From Clostridiales bacterium (GTDB lineage Bacteria > Bacillota > Clostridia > TANB77 > CAG-508), in contig SFKS01000001.1 in assembly GCA_004554705.1 (NCBI GenBank), positions 165,695 through 229,694 of the forward strand: a stretch of 64,000 nt of DNA, read 5' to 3'. The first letter of the stretch is position 1. Every line of letters starts with the position of its first letter. The notes under the pieces are model-generated. The model did not search any database. It saw only the letters and a program-made list of their open reading frames with translations, and was not told where the DNA came from. Positions 38,070 to 47,276 of the stretch are shown in pieces. The position numbers and the translations under genes are program-made.

Positions 38070-39443
38070 CTATAATATTTTATACCATGTGTTTATATTG
38101 TAAAACATATTGTACCAGTTGCCTGAAAAGTCTCCTTTTAGCTTATCTGTATGCAATATTATATAGTTATTAAAATACAAGCTAATAAATGGTAGTTCTT
38201 TATAATAGTTTTCTATTATTTTTTCATATTCCTTTTTTAATATTTCTTTATCTTCTATTTGTATTATTTTTTCTATCTTTTCTCTTGTTTCTTTATTATC
38301 AAAGTATTGGCTTATTTCTGGTGTTATTGGCACTGTTCTTGTCTTAAGTATTAAGTCTGCATTCGAATTTTGGTATGTTTGTATTTCTATCTTTATATTT
38401 TTTTCTTCTAACTGTTCTTTTATTTTTTTTGCTATTTCTTTGTTTTCTGCTATTGTTGATAAAGTAAATATTTCACCTGTAATATCAATTACATCTTCTG
38501 GTAGTGTGTTTTGTTTGTTTAAGTAACTCCCATATTCTAGTGGAAAATCTACTATGCTATATTTTTTATTATATAGGTCATATATTATTTTCTCTTTATT
38601 TATGTTTTTATTTAAATATTTTCTTGTTTCTTCATTCTTTATATTCTCACATGATATATAATAGAATTCCCTAGCAGTTATTAAGTTTTCTTCTATTCCT
38701 ATATTGCCTATATATTTTTCATAATCTGTGTTTTCTGTTATTATCAAATCTATATTTTTTCGAGTGAATTCATTGTATAACTCTGTTGTGTTTTTATATA
38801 TTTTTAGTTTTATTTTTATTTCGCTTCCTTCAATGCTTATTTCGTCTTTTTCTATATTTGTGATTTTATACTCTCCTGTTCCCATTGGCTTTGTTGAATT
38901 ATATGTACTTACCTCCATAATTGGAAAGCAGAGTAAATATTCAAAAAATTCCACAGGTTCTACTAAATTTATTTTGAAAGTATATTGATCTATTTTTTCT
39001 ATACCACTAATTGCTACAGTATTTTCTTTATATATTGAATCTGAGTTTTTTATTGTATTGATCGTAAATTCTACATCTTCTACAGTTACATTTCTGCCAT
39101 TACTCCATTTTTTATTTTCATTTAATTTAATAATGTATGTTAAATTATCTAATTTTGAACATTCTTCTGCTATGCATGGTGTTGTATTAAAATCCTGAGA
39201 AATGTTTATTAATGGCTCATATATCAATTTAGTTATATGCTGAATTTCTAATTTTTTTGTTAAAATTGGATTTATAGTATCAAGCTTTGTTATTCCTATA
39301 GTTATTTCTTTTATAAATTTTATTTCCTTACTTTTTGCTTGTACACTATTTTGTTTATTATTGTCTTTTATATAGACAATATAAAAGCCTAAAATTGTTA
39401 GAGAAACTATTGTAAATACAAAAATTCTTTTGATGTGTTGCAT
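38070..39443 (-). CDS. Oligopeptide ABC transporter substrate-binding protein (SBP_bac_5)
   Basis: 457 residues. An N-terminal membrane segment or uncleaved signal (about 6-24) is followed by a family-5 extracytoplasmic solute-binding fold: KLIYEPLINISQDF, KKWSNGRNVTVEDVEFTINTIK and the C-terminal KELPFISLYFNNYIILH. There is no lipobox cysteine, so it is anchored by the helix. No permease or ATPase genes are adjacent. It may serve an unlinked Opp system or act as a sensor. Confidence 0.8.
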   Translation of the reverse strand: MQHIKRIFVFTIVSLTILGFYIVYIKDNNKQNSVQAKSKEIKFIKEITIGITKLDTINPILTKKLEIQHITKLIYEPLINISQDFNTTPCIAEECSKLDNLTYIIKLNENKKWSNGRNVTVEDVEFTINTIKNSDSIYKENTVAISGIEKIDQYTFKINLVEPVEFFEYLLCFPIMEVSTYNSTKPMGTGEYKITNIEKDEISIEGSEIKIKLKIYKNTTELYNEFTRKNIDLIITENTDYEKYIGNIGIEENLITAREFYYISCENIKNEETRKYLNKNINKEKIIYDLYNKKYSIVDFPLEYGSYLNKQNTLPEDVIDITGEIFTLSTIAENKEIAKKIKEQLEEKNIKIEIQTYQNSNADLILKTRTVPITPEISQYFDNKETREKIEKIIQIEDKEILKKEYEKIIENYYKELPFISLYFNNYIILHTDKLKGDFSGNWYNMFYNINTWYKIL

Positions 39444-39506
39444 TAAATCCTCCTTTTATGATTTGATGCTTTTACAATATTTTTATTTGATATTTTTTAT
39501 ACAATT

Positions 39507-39532
39507 AATGGTAGGACATTTGCCCTACCATT
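39507..39532. terminator. Hairpin downstream of spoVS
   Basis: 9-bp perfect stem AATGGTAGG/CCTACCATT with an 8-base loop, between spoVS and the binding-protein gene. Confidence 0.65.
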
Positions 39533-39621
39533 CTGTTTATTATGTAGGAAAGTTCGATAGTTCTTTCCGGAATAACAATGTTAAGTTTCACTAATTTGCC
39601 AAAATGCAGAGCATTCGTGGT

Positions 39622-39645
39622 ATGTGGCGAAGCCATTTTTCTTAT
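39622..39645. repeat. TGGCGAAGCCA repeat, copy 1
   Basis: A 24-base unit containing the small hairpin TGGCGAAGCCA, found again at 44520-44543 with one difference. Both copies lie directly after a minus-strand stop codon (spoVS here). Confidence 0.55.
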
Positions 39646-39650
39646 GCTTT

Positions 39651-39914
39651 TTATTTTCTTGATTCTATTATGAGCTTCATACCTGTACGGTTTTCACCCT
39701 CCACCTCGACTTCGGCAAAAGCTGGTATACACACTAAGTCTACTCCTGCTGGTGCAACAAATCCTCTTGCTATTGCTACAGCCTTTACAGCTTGATTTAG
39801 TGCTCCTGCACCAATTGCCTGCATTTCAGCTTTGTTATTTTCCTTTACTAGTCCTGCAATTGCTCCTGCTACTGAATTTGGATTTGATTTTGATGAAATT
39901 TTTAAAGTCTCCAT
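39651..39914 (-). CDS. spoVS: Stage V sporulation protein S
   Basis: Small Alba-like protein needed for normal sporulation and spore-coat assembly. 87 residues with the strongly conserved core SNPNSVAGAIAGLVKE, QAIGAGALNQAVKAVAIARG, and FVAPAGVDLVCIPAFAEVEV. AGGAGG before the ATG. Sits next to ymdB as in Bacillus (ymdB-spoVS). Confidence 0.98.
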   Translation of the reverse strand: METLKISSKSNPNSVAGAIAGLVKENNKAEMQAIGAGALNQAVKAVAIARGFVAPAGVDLVCIPAFAEVEVEGENRTGMKLIIESRK

Positions 39915-40063
39915 ATTTTTCCTCCTATAAATATTTTTTGTAACGTTGTTTTTTCTTTCATTTGTTACATTATATTTATATTATATTTTTAAATATTTGT
40001 CTATATTTTTCTGGAAAATTCTGGAAGTTTTCATCGCATAAAATACCTTATTTTTCGCTTTTT

Positions 40064-40837
40064 CTACAATTTTATCCTTTTAATTTTTTCTATTCGACAA
40101 TTTTTGTCATTTATTTCTAAAAGGCATCCTGATAATTCAATTTTTTTATCATCACTTACTTTATATCTTTCTGGTAAAGTTGTTACAAATCTCTTTATGG
40201 AATTTGCTACTTCCATTCCTATAACTGATTTTTTTGGTCCAGTCATTCCTACATCTGTTATGTATCCTGTTCCCTTCTCTAGTATTGTTTCATCTGCCGT
40301 TTGTACGTGGGTATGTGTTCCAAAAACACATGTTACTCTTCCATCTAAATAATATCCCATGGCTATTTTTTCTGCTGTTGCTTCTGCATGAAAGTCTACT
40401 ATTATTATATCTGCATTATCTTTTATTTTATTTACTATTTCGTCTGCCTTTAAGAATGGATTTTCTGATAGTACTGGCATTTCTACTCTGCCTATTAAGT
40501 TGATAATAGCTATTTTTTTTCCATTACATTCTTGGATTTTATATCCTACTCCTGCAACATTTGCTGGATAATTTGCTGGTCTTATTATTTTTTCATCATT
40601 AATAAAGTTAAATATTTCCTTTTTTCCCCATGTATGATTTCCCATTGTTATCATATCTATTTTAGAGTTTTTTAAGTCTTCATATATTTTAAAAGTAATT
40701 CCCATCCCATCCGCCGAGTTTTCTCCATTTGCAATAATAAAGTCTATATTGTTTTGTTCTTTATATTTGGGGATTGTTTCTTTTATCTTCTTCACACTAT
40801 TAATTCCAACAATATCTCCTATAATTAAAATTTTCAT
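40064..40837 (-). CDS. ymdB: YmdB-type metallophosphoesterase
   Basis: Calcineurin-like phosphodiesterase family which in B. subtilis acts on 2',3'-cyclic nucleotides and affects biofilm and motility choice. 257 residues with the motifs GDIVG, ANGENSADG, MGNHTWGKKEI, DFHAEATAEK and FGTHTHVQTAD that bind the two metals. Adjacent spoVS downstream, phosphoesterase gene upstream. The stop-start spacing and the hairpin at 40865-40887 suggest its own transcription unit with spoVS. Confidence 0.95.
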   Translation of the reverse strand: MKILIIGDIVGINSVKKIKETIPKYKEQNNIDFIIANGENSADGMGITFKIYEDLKNSKIDMITMGNHTWGKKEIFNFINDEKIIRPANYPANVAGVGYKIQECNGKKIAIINLIGRVEMPVLSENPFLKADEIVNKIKDNADIIIVDFHAEATAEKIAMGYYLDGRVTCVFGTHTHVQTADETILEKGTGYITDVGMTGPKKSVIGMEVANSIKRFVTTLPERYKVSDDKKIELSGCLLEINDKNCRIEKIKRIKL

Positions 40838-40864
40838 AATATTTTTTTCCTTTCTTTTAGTTTT

Positions 40865-40887
40865 GGGTCGCTGTTTATCGGCGACCC
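40865..40887. terminator. GGGTCGC/GCGACCC hairpin upstream of ymdB
   Basis: 7-bp perfect GC-rich stem with a 9-base loop, immediately downstream of the phosphoesterase gene (minus strand). Member of the GTCGCC hairpin family. Confidence 0.65.
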
Positions 40888-40888
40888 T

Positions 40889-41581
40889 TTATATTTTTAT
40901 TAAATCAAAATTTGTTTGATCTGAACTTGCCATTATAAATCTTATTCCATCTATCATTCCTTGTTTTGCATCTTTTCCGACTTCTCCGTGAACATGTCCA
41001 TATATGCAAATTTTGGCATTATATTTTTTCATAGTTTTTACTAAATTTAGCTCTTCCTTTGTGTATCCATTAAAAGGTGGATAATGCATACATACTATTA
41101 TTTCTTTATCTTCTCCAAACCTTTGCAAACCATCTTTTATTGACATCTCTAGTCTCAAATTTTCTCTACGTATTATTTTTTCTGGGTTTTCTTCTTGTTC
41201 TGACCATCCTCTTGTTCCTACTATTATTTTATTTTCCCAAATATAGCTATTGTTATATATAAAATCTATATTTTTAAAATTATTGTTTTTTAAAAATTCT
41301 CTCATTTTTTTTATGGATTCCCACCAATAGTCATGATTTCCTTTTAGCAATAATTTTGTTCCTGGTAATTCATTTAGATATTCAAAATCCTTTTTTGCAT
41401 CCTCTATATACATCGCCCAAGAAAAGTCTCCTGGCAATAATACCAAGTCTTCTTTTTTAACTTTCTTTATCCAATTATCTCTTATCTTTTTTTCATGGTT
41501 TTTCCAATTGTTTCCAAAAATATCCATTGGTTTATCCATACCTAAGGATAAGTGCAAATCCGAAATTGTATAGATTGACAT
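40889..41581 (-). CDS. Calcineurin-like metallophosphoesterase
   Basis: 230 residues with all metal motifs: ISDLHLS (D-x-H), LLPGDFSWAM (GD), KGNHDYWW (GNHD), VCMHYPPF (H) and IYGHVHGEV (GHxH). Predicted phosphohydrolase of unknown substrate. The gene follows tsaD by a single base, so it is translated from the same message. Not the same family as YmdB. Confidence 0.88.
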   Translation of the reverse strand: MSIYTISDLHLSLGMDKPMDIFGNNWKNHEKKIRDNWIKKVKKEDLVLLPGDFSWAMYIEDAKKDFEYLNELPGTKLLLKGNHDYWWESIKKMREFLKNNNFKNIDFIYNNSYIWENKIIVGTRGWSEQEENPEKIIRRENLRLEMSIKDGLQRFGEDKEIIVCMHYPPFNGYTKEELNLVKTMKKYNAKICIYGHVHGEVGKDAKQGMIDGIRFIMASSDQTNFDLIKI

Positions 41582-41582
41582 A

Positions 41583-42578
41583 TCAACCTCCTAATTTTAA
41601 ATTTGGTACTGCATTTAAATTTAGTTTAGATATTTGTCCTTCTCTGTAATCATAATATGCCGCCGCAGCTATCATTGCTGCATTATCTGTACATAGTTTT
41701 AATTCTGGATAATATATTTTAACATTTCCCTTGTTCCCTAACTCTTGAAATTGCTTCCTAATATAAGTATTTGCTGATACTCCTCCTGCTAATACTATTT
41801 TTTCAATTTTTGTTTCTTCTACTGCTTTTATTACTTTGTCTAATAACATATCTGTTGTTACTTTTTCAAAGCTTGCACATAAGTTTGCTTTATCTATTTC
41901 TGGATTTTTATGATATAAATTCATTACAGCTGTTTTTATTCCGCTAAAGCTAAAATTTAAGCCTTCAACTTTTGCTTTTGGTAATTCTATATTAGCTATT
42001 CCTTCATATGCCAATTTATCTATTTTGGGTCCTCCTGGGTATCCTAATCCTATTACTCTAGCAACCTTGTCATAGCTTTCTCCTATTGCATCATCTTTTG
42101 TTCTGCCTAATATCTCAAAGTTTGTATAATCTGTTATTTTGACTAAATGTGTATGTCCTCCTGATATTATTAAACATAAAAAAGGTGGCTCAAGGTCTGG
42201 ATATGTTATATAATTTGCGGCTATGTGTCCAGCAATGTGGTTAACTCCTACTAATGGTTTGTTTAAAGCATATGATAAGCCTTTTGCATAAGATACACCT
42301 ACTAGTAGTGCACCTACTAATCCTGGGCCGTATGTACAACTTATGACATCTATATCTTCTAACTTGAGTTCTGCTTGCTTTATTGCTTCTTTTACTACTT
42401 GATTTATAACCTCAATATGGCATCTTGATGCTATTTCTGGTACTACTCCTCCATATGTTGTATGTATGTTTATTTGTGAGTTTATAATATTTGATAAAAC
42501 TTTCCTACCATTTACTACTACCGCTGCAGAAGTTTCGTCACAACTTGATTCTATTCCTAAAATTACTATATCTTTCAT
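41583..42578 (-). CDS. tsaD: tRNA N6-adenosine threonylcarbamoyltransferase TsaD
   Basis: Transfers the threonylcarbamoyl group to A37 of tRNAs that read ANN codons, together with TsaB and TsaE. 331 residues; ESSCDETSAAVV, the metal-binding HIAGHIAANY and ISGGHTHLV, and the C-terminal GGVSANTYIR are clear. GAAAGGAAA before the ATG. TsaB and TsaE are not in the window. Confidence 0.97.
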   Translation of the reverse strand: MKDIVILGIESSCDETSAAVVVNGRKVLSNIINSQINIHTTYGGVVPEIASRCHIEVINQVVKEAIKQAELKLEDIDVISCTYGPGLVGALLVGVSYAKGLSYALNKPLVGVNHIAGHIAANYITYPDLEPPFLCLIISGGHTHLVKITDYTNFEILGRTKDDAIGESYDKVARVIGLGYPGGPKIDKLAYEGIANIELPKAKVEGLNFSFSGIKTAVMNLYHKNPEIDKANLCASFEKVTTDMLLDKVIKAVEETKIEKIVLAGGVSANTYIRKQFQELGNKGNVKIYYPELKLCTDNAAMIAAAAYYDYREGQISKLNLNAVPNLKLGG

Positions 42579-42636
42579 ATATTTCCTTTCTTTAGTATTT
42601 TATCAGTATCCTCTCAATTTGTCAATACAATCAAAA

Positions 42637-42660
42637 ATCTTCGCCCCCATTGGCAAAGAT
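42637..42660 (-). terminator. Terminator after recO
   Basis: ATCTTTGCC/GGCGAAGAT stem (one G-T pair) followed by TTTTTG on the minus strand, five bases after the recO stop. Confidence 0.75.
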
Positions 42661-42665
42661 GTTTT

Positions 42666-43382
42666 TTAAATTTTATATTCTTTTTCTAATTTCTCTGTTA
42701 AGTATATTTTTGATATCATTTCTAATTCTTTTGATGCTTCCTCTGTTATCTGAAATGAATAAATCTTTTTTGCTTCCGATAGTATTATGTATTTTATTGC
42801 GATTTTTGTTGTTTCGCATATATCTATTGCACCTTTGTCTTGTTTTCCACATGTTGCACATTTGAAGCCATTATCTTTTATGCTAAATTTATTTATATTT
42901 TCTTTTTGTTTGCAAATTTTACATTCTTCTATTTCTGGTCTATACCCTATTATTGATAATAATCGCAAACGAAATATAGAAGTTACGAATTCTAAGTTTT
43001 TATTTGTATTTGATATTACATATAGTGTGTTTAAATATAATTGTAATATTTTATAATTGTTTTGATTTTCTGTTGTTACATCATTTATTATTTTTGTTAT
43101 ATATGATGCATATTTGAGTTTATCTAAATCCGTTCTTATGTTGTAGAATACTTCTATTGTATCACATGAATTCATACTGTAATTGTCAGAGCCTTTATAT
43201 AATACATATTCTCCAAAACACAAAAATTGAGTGCCTGCCATTAAAAGGCTTTTTGGTCTTCTGCTACCTTTTGCCACGCACTCAATTTTTCCCATATTTG
43301 GTGTTAGTATTGTAAGTATTTTATCAAAATCAGACATTATCTTTTCAGCAATTATTATTCCTTTTGTTTTGATGGTTTTCAT
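42666..43382 (-). CDS. recO: DNA repair protein RecO
   Basis: Loads RecA with RecR and anneals single strands. 238 residues. The N-terminal OB fold (KGIIIAEKIMSDFDKILTILTP) is followed by a four-cysteine zinc site (CKICKQ and CATCGK) and a helical C-terminus. Lies between era/yqzL and tsaD, on the same strand. It overlaps the yqzL reading frame by about 38 bases. Confidence 0.93.
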   Translation of the reverse strand: MKTIKTKGIIIAEKIMSDFDKILTILTPNMGKIECVAKGSRRPKSLLMAGTQFLCFGEYVLYKGSDNYSMNSCDTIEVFYNIRTDLDKLKYASYITKIINDVTTENQNNYKILQLYLNTLYVISNTNKNLEFVTSIFRLRLLSIIGYRPEIEECKICKQKENINKFSIKDNGFKCATCGKQDKGAIDICETTKIAIKYIILSEAKKIYSFQITEEASKELEMISKIYLTEKLEKEYKI

Positions 43383-43491
43383 ATTCCTTCACCTTTATAA
43401 TATTTTCTATATTTTCTACCTGTTTAAATTCTAGAAATGTATCTATATTCCCGGTATTTTTAAATGTATTCCATGCAATTTGTCTTATCAT
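43345..43491 (-). CDS. yqzL: YqzL-like small protein
   Basis: 48 residues from the ATG at 43491 (MIRQIAWNTFKNTGNIDTFLEFKQ), preceded by AAGGGG at nine bases. The core W-x-x-F-x-x-TGNID-x-(F/Y)-L-x-(F/Y)-K matches YqzL, which sits between recO and era in Bacillus. The last 12 codons overlap the recO start in another frame. Function unknown. Confidence 0.75.
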   Translation of the reverse strand: MIRQIAWNTFKNTGNIDTFLEFKQVENIENIIKVKEYENHQNKRNNNC

Positions 43492-43553
43492 GTGCTTCAT
43501 CCCCTTCGTTTTCTTTTAAAAATATTTTCTGTAGTTTAGGATATTTTATACTC

Positions 43554-44456
43554 TTATTTTAATTTAAATTTGCTAACTATATTATTATTGTTTTGCCAAT
43601 CTTCTTTTACTTTTACCCATATTTTTAAATTTACTTTTGTTTGCAACATTTTTTCTATGTCTTGTCTTGCATACATTCCTATTTTTTTTAGCATACTCCC
43701 ATTTTTGCCTATTATAATCCCTTTATGAGATTCTCTTATAGTATATATAACTGCTTCAATATCATATATATTTTCACCTTTGACAGTTTTTCTTAATTTC
43801 ATTTTTTGAGTTTCTACATATATTCCATGTGGAATTTCTTCATCTAATAATTTTAAAGCTTTTTCTCTTATGGTTTCTTCTACAATTTGTCTTTCTGTTT
43901 GGTCTGTGTATTGTTCTATGTCATAATATGCTGGTCCTTCCGGAAGTAACTTTTCGATTTCCTGTAATATAGCCTCAGTATTGTCATTGTTTAAACTACT
44001 AACTGGTATAATTGCTTCAAATTGATATTCATTTTTATATAGTTCTATTATTTTTAATAGTTTTTCTTTTTCTATTAAATCTATTTTGTTTATAACTAAT
44101 ATAGTTTTTCTTTTTAGTTCTTTTATTTTATCTAATATTATTCTGTCTCCTGTACCTATTTTATTTGATGTAGCATCTATTATAAATAGTGTAATATCTG
44201 AATTTGGAACACTAAGCCAAACTGTTTCTAGCATTGTATTTCCTAACTTTGTTTTTGGTTTATGAATTCCAGGTGTATCTATAAATATTATTTGTGAATT
44301 TTCTCGATTTATTATAGCTTTTATTGCTGTTCTTGTGGTTTGACATTTATTCGCTGTTATTGCTACTTTTTCCCCTGTTAGACTATTTATAAGTGTTGAT
44401 TTCCCTACATTTGTTCTACCTATTATTGATACAAAACCTGATTTGAAATTTGGCAT
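43554..44456 (-). CDS. era: GTPase Era
   Basis: Ribosome-assembly GTPase that binds 16S rRNA. 300 residues with G1 GRTNVGKST, G2-G3 (DTPGIHKPK), G4 NKID and a C-terminal KH domain (IIIGKNGSMLKKIG). AGGAGA before the ATG. Part of the ybeY-era-recO region. No dgkA/cdd genes are present between ybeY and era, unlike in Bacillus; the DUF3048 gene sits there. Confidence 0.97.
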   Translation of the reverse strand: MPNFKSGFVSIIGRTNVGKSTLINSLTGEKVAITANKCQTTRTAIKAIINRENSQIIFIDTPGIHKPKTKLGNTMLETVWLSVPNSDITLFIIDATSNKIGTGDRIILDKIKELKRKTILVINKIDLIEKEKLLKIIELYKNEYQFEAIIPVSSLNNDNTEAILQEIEKLLPEGPAYYDIEQYTDQTERQIVEETIREKALKLLDEEIPHGIYVETQKMKLRKTVKGENIYDIEAVIYTIRESHKGIIIGKNGSMLKKIGMYARQDIEKMLQTKVNLKIWVKVKEDWQNNNNIVSKFKLK

Positions 44457-44485
44457 TAATATTCTCCTGTTCTATATTATCTTTT

Positions 44486-44507
44486 AGGTCGCCGAAAATG
44501 GCGACCT
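44486..44507. terminator. AGGTCGCC/GGCGACCT hairpin between DUF3048 gene and era
   Basis: 8-bp perfect GC-rich stem with a 6-base loop. Member of the GTCGCC hairpin family, with the TGGCGAAGCCA repeat 12 bases away. Confidence 0.65.
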
Positions 44508-44519
44508 CTATTTAGTGAC

Positions 44520-44543
44520 ATGTGGCGAAGCCACTTTTCTTAT
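44520..44543. repeat. TGGCGAAGCCA repeat, copy 2
   Basis: Matches 39622-39645 in 23 of 24 positions and, like that copy, directly follows a minus-strand stop codon. Confidence 0.55.
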
Positions 44544-45582
44544 TCATTAACTTCTGTTGGCGCTACTGGTGTGGTTTCCTGTGGTGCGTCAATTTTAATT
44601 GTAGCATTTAGTGGACAAATTTGTATAAATGTATTTCCATCATTAACTTTTCCCATGTTATTGGAACTACATATCCACCTGTTACTAAGTATCCTGTACC
44701 ATTTCCAATATTTTCTAAGTCTTGTCTTCCTTTTCCTTCTCCATCATTTAATGTGTGATTTCCTACTTTGTATATTATTATATTTTTTGCAGTATATTGT
44801 TCGCCAGTTACTAAATCTACATTTGGTTTTCCACTCATGCTTCTTTTATATGTTTTATTTCCTTCATCATATTCATAACTTGTTGAATGATAGTTTGAAT
44901 ATTTTATATATATTGATGTTGCTTTTTCTGCACCATCTAGTTTGTCCATTTCAATTTCTTCTGCACTATAGTTTAATAATAAGTCTTTGTTTGTATCTCT
45001 AGTATATCCCTGTTTTTCTGCATATTTTTTTACATTTTCCATGCTTGTAAAACCAGTATGTTCATAATCTCTTTTTAAAGTTTTATCTCTAAAAAATACA
45101 CTTCCTTCTAATGCAATTCCATCTATATTATCAAAAGATCCTAATTTACTATATGCTTGTGGACTTCCTCCCCAGTGTACAAAGATTGCATCATTTTCTT
45201 GTACATAGTCTAAAAAGTAATGTCTGGCACTTCTTATTGAACCCACTTTAGCAGTATCTTTATCTTTGAATAATGCCATCATTCTTGTTATTCCGCCTTC
45301 TGCAATTATTTCATATACTAAATATGCATCTTGCACTCCACATTGTGGCCATGCTGAGTGATTATTATTTATCATTACTGCATATGGTCTTGATTTAGAT
45401 TCTTCATTTACTATTTGAACTTTTTTTACTTCTGGAACTGGTGTCTCCTCTTGTTTTTCTTTTGCAACAGTTTGTGGTATCTCCTGATTTTTTGATATTT
45501 TTACTGCTAGAATACCTGCTACTATTAATATTATTAAAATTAAAACTGCTATTGTTTTTTTTCCACTTTTGTTTTTTTTCAT
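44540..45582 (-). pseudogene. DUF3048 (YerB-like) membrane-anchored protein, with an out-of-frame gap near the C-terminus
   Basis: N-terminal membrane helix (about 12-30), proline/glutamate-rich stalk, then a DUF3048 domain: RPYAVMINNNHSAWPQCG, YLVYEIIAEGGITRMMALF, VGSIRSARHYFLDY, HWGGSP and GYVVPITWEK. In the first frame the protein then ends in 12 unrelated residues. The next frame carries the normal family ending VNDGNTFIQICPLN and a Pro/Thr-rich tail to the stop at 44540-44542. About 18 codons appear to be missing at about 44650. I chose the ATG at 45582 because of GGAAGGA. Function in wall or lipoprotein biology is unknown. Confidence 0.8.
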
Positions 45583-45654
45583 TTTATTCATCCTTCCCTT
45601 TATATATGGAATTATAAACTAGTATTCCATATACATTTTTAAATATTTTTTGTA

Positions 45655-46119
45655 TTATTTGTTTATGTTTAATTTCTGCAGTATGTTTTCTTCTTTTTGT
45701 CTCATTTCTTTCTTTTCATTTTCGTTAATATGATCATATCCTAATAAATGATAAAATGAGTGAACTACCATATATGCAAGTTCTCTTTCAAAGCTATGGT
45801 CATATTCTTTTGCTTGTTCCTTTACTTTTTCTATTGAAATTACCATATCTCCCAATATATCTTCTTTTTCTAATTTTATATTATCTAATTCTCCCTTTTC
45901 ATACATTGGGAAAGAAAGTACATCTGTTTTGCTATCTATACCCCTATGCTCTTTATTGATTACCTGTATATTTTTAGAGTCTGTTAATACTACATTTACA
46001 TATAAATTTTTGTCTTTTAGTATTTCCTCTTCAAAGCATTTGTTTAATACTTTTTTTATTATTTTTTCGTCTTCTTCGTTTTCTTCTACATCTAAATAGT
46101 TTATTTCTAATATATCCAT
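45655..46119 (-). CDS. ybeY: Endoribonuclease YbeY
   Basis: Zinc-dependent RNase for 16S rRNA 3'-end maturation and rRNA quality control. 154 residues. The zinc motif VHSFYHLLGYDH is a variant of the usual HGxLHLxGYDH, with Ser and Tyr replacing Gly and Leu. NxxHRGxDSKTDVLSFP is also conserved (NKEHRGIDSKTDVLSF). The ATG overlaps the stop of the upstream 380-residue gene. Confidence 0.92.
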   Translation of the reverse strand: MDILEINYLDVEENEEDEKIIKKVLNKCFEEEILKDKNLYVNVVLTDSKNIQVINKEHRGIDSKTDVLSFPMYEKGELDNIKLEKEDILGDMVISIEKVKEQAKEYDHSFERELAYMVVHSFYHLLGYDHINENEKKEMRQKEENILQKLNINK

Positions 46120-47261
46120 TATGCTGACCTCTTATTATATACCATTTTATTGTAAGTTTTTATTGTGCCTATTGTTTTTATGGCACCCATTTTTTGTAAT
46201 TTTTGTTTATGCAACTTTATAATTTCTGAGTACTTTTTTCTGTTTACATTTAATTTTTTTATATCTTGTTTTAAAAATAATATTTGTTTTTTATCTGTTT
46301 TGTTTTTTACTTTTTCATACTTTTGTAAAAAGTTCTTATATTCTTGCCTTTCATTTGGCTTGTCCCAGTATACTTTTGTCTCGAGTATTTTTGAGTTATA
46401 ATCTTCTATTACCTCAAATAAAGTTTCATAAAACTTTTCCCTTTTGTTTTCAGTTTTACTGCTTACTATAAGCTCTCTTATTTGTTTTAGGAGCTTTATA
46501 TAGCATTTTTCAGTGGCAAGTAAAGGTAAACTATGTATGAATATTTTTCTACTTACTCCTAGAAGTACTACTTTCTGCATTATTTTATCTCTTTCATCTA
46601 GTTTGCCAATTGTTGTATGCAGATACTTTTCATATTCCTCTTTTGCAATTTCATCTCCTTGTTCTATTTTAATTGGTAAGATTTCTAATATATATGTTTC
46701 TAGAGTTTTAAAGATTTTATCATATGCTTCTTCGTTTTTGTGTACATTATCTGTTATTTCTATAGAATAATTTTTTAGTAGTCCTTTGTATAGTGTGTCC
46801 ATTTTTGCAATATAAAATTTTTTATATTTATTAACAAATTTTTCATTTTTTAATACACTTGCCGTTTCATAGTCTATTCTTAGTAAATATTCTTGCTTTT
46901 TATATTTATATTCTAAATAATTTTTATCCTTTAACCTTACTATAAAATAGTATTTTGAGATAGCATCTTTTTCAAAACTTGTAGCTGTGTTATTTTTTAC
47001 TTTTTTATACAGAGAATCCATTATGTATTTATCTATTGCTTCTAAATATAGTGCATAACTATCCTCATACTTTTTAGAACTTTCTTCTGTATTGTTTTCT
47101 AAGTAATTATTGTATGCTTTTATCAAACTGCTTCTTTTCATGGAAATCATCATGCTGTTCAATCCTACTCTTGTAGGTATAAGTATTCTTGAAATGGTAT
47201 TGCTTATTTTTGCAAAAAACGTTTTGTCAGTTTCAATTACTTTTAAACTTCTTTGCTCCAT
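46119..47261 (-). CDS. Conserved-context protein of unknown function (380 residues)
   Basis: Lys/Glu/Tyr-rich, mostly helical by composition, no membrane helix, no signal peptide and no recognisable motif. It sits exactly where phoH lies in the Bacillus yqfC-yqfD-phoH-ybeY order, but lacks the PhoH P-loop (GxAGTGKT), so it is not PhoH. Overlaps ybeY by one base and follows yqfD by 15 bases, so it belongs to that operon. A structural or RNA-binding partner is possible; nothing in the sequence shows it. Confidence 0.6.
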   Translation of the reverse strand: MEQRSLKVIETDKTFFAKISNTISRILIPTRVGLNSMMISMKRSSLIKAYNNYLENNTEESSKKYEDSYALYLEAIDKYIMDSLYKKVKNNTATSFEKDAISKYYFIVRLKDKNYLEYKYKKQEYLLRIDYETASVLKNEKFVNKYKKFYIAKMDTLYKGLLKNYSIEITDNVHKNEEAYDKIFKTLETYILEILPIKIEQGDEIAKEEYEKYLHTTIGKLDERDKIMQKVVLLGVSRKIFIHSLPLLATEKCYIKLLKQIRELIVSSKTENKREKFYETLFEVIEDYNSKILETKVYWDKPNERQEYKNFLQKYEKVKNKTDKKQILFLKQDIKKLNVNRKKYSEIIKLHKQKLQKMGAIKTIGTIKTYNKMVYNKRSA

Positions 47262-47276
47262 ATAATCACCTTTCTT

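Noticed and set aside
46119..47261. Initial reading of the 380-residue gene as phoH by gene order
   Set aside because: It has no P-loop or other PhoH motif.
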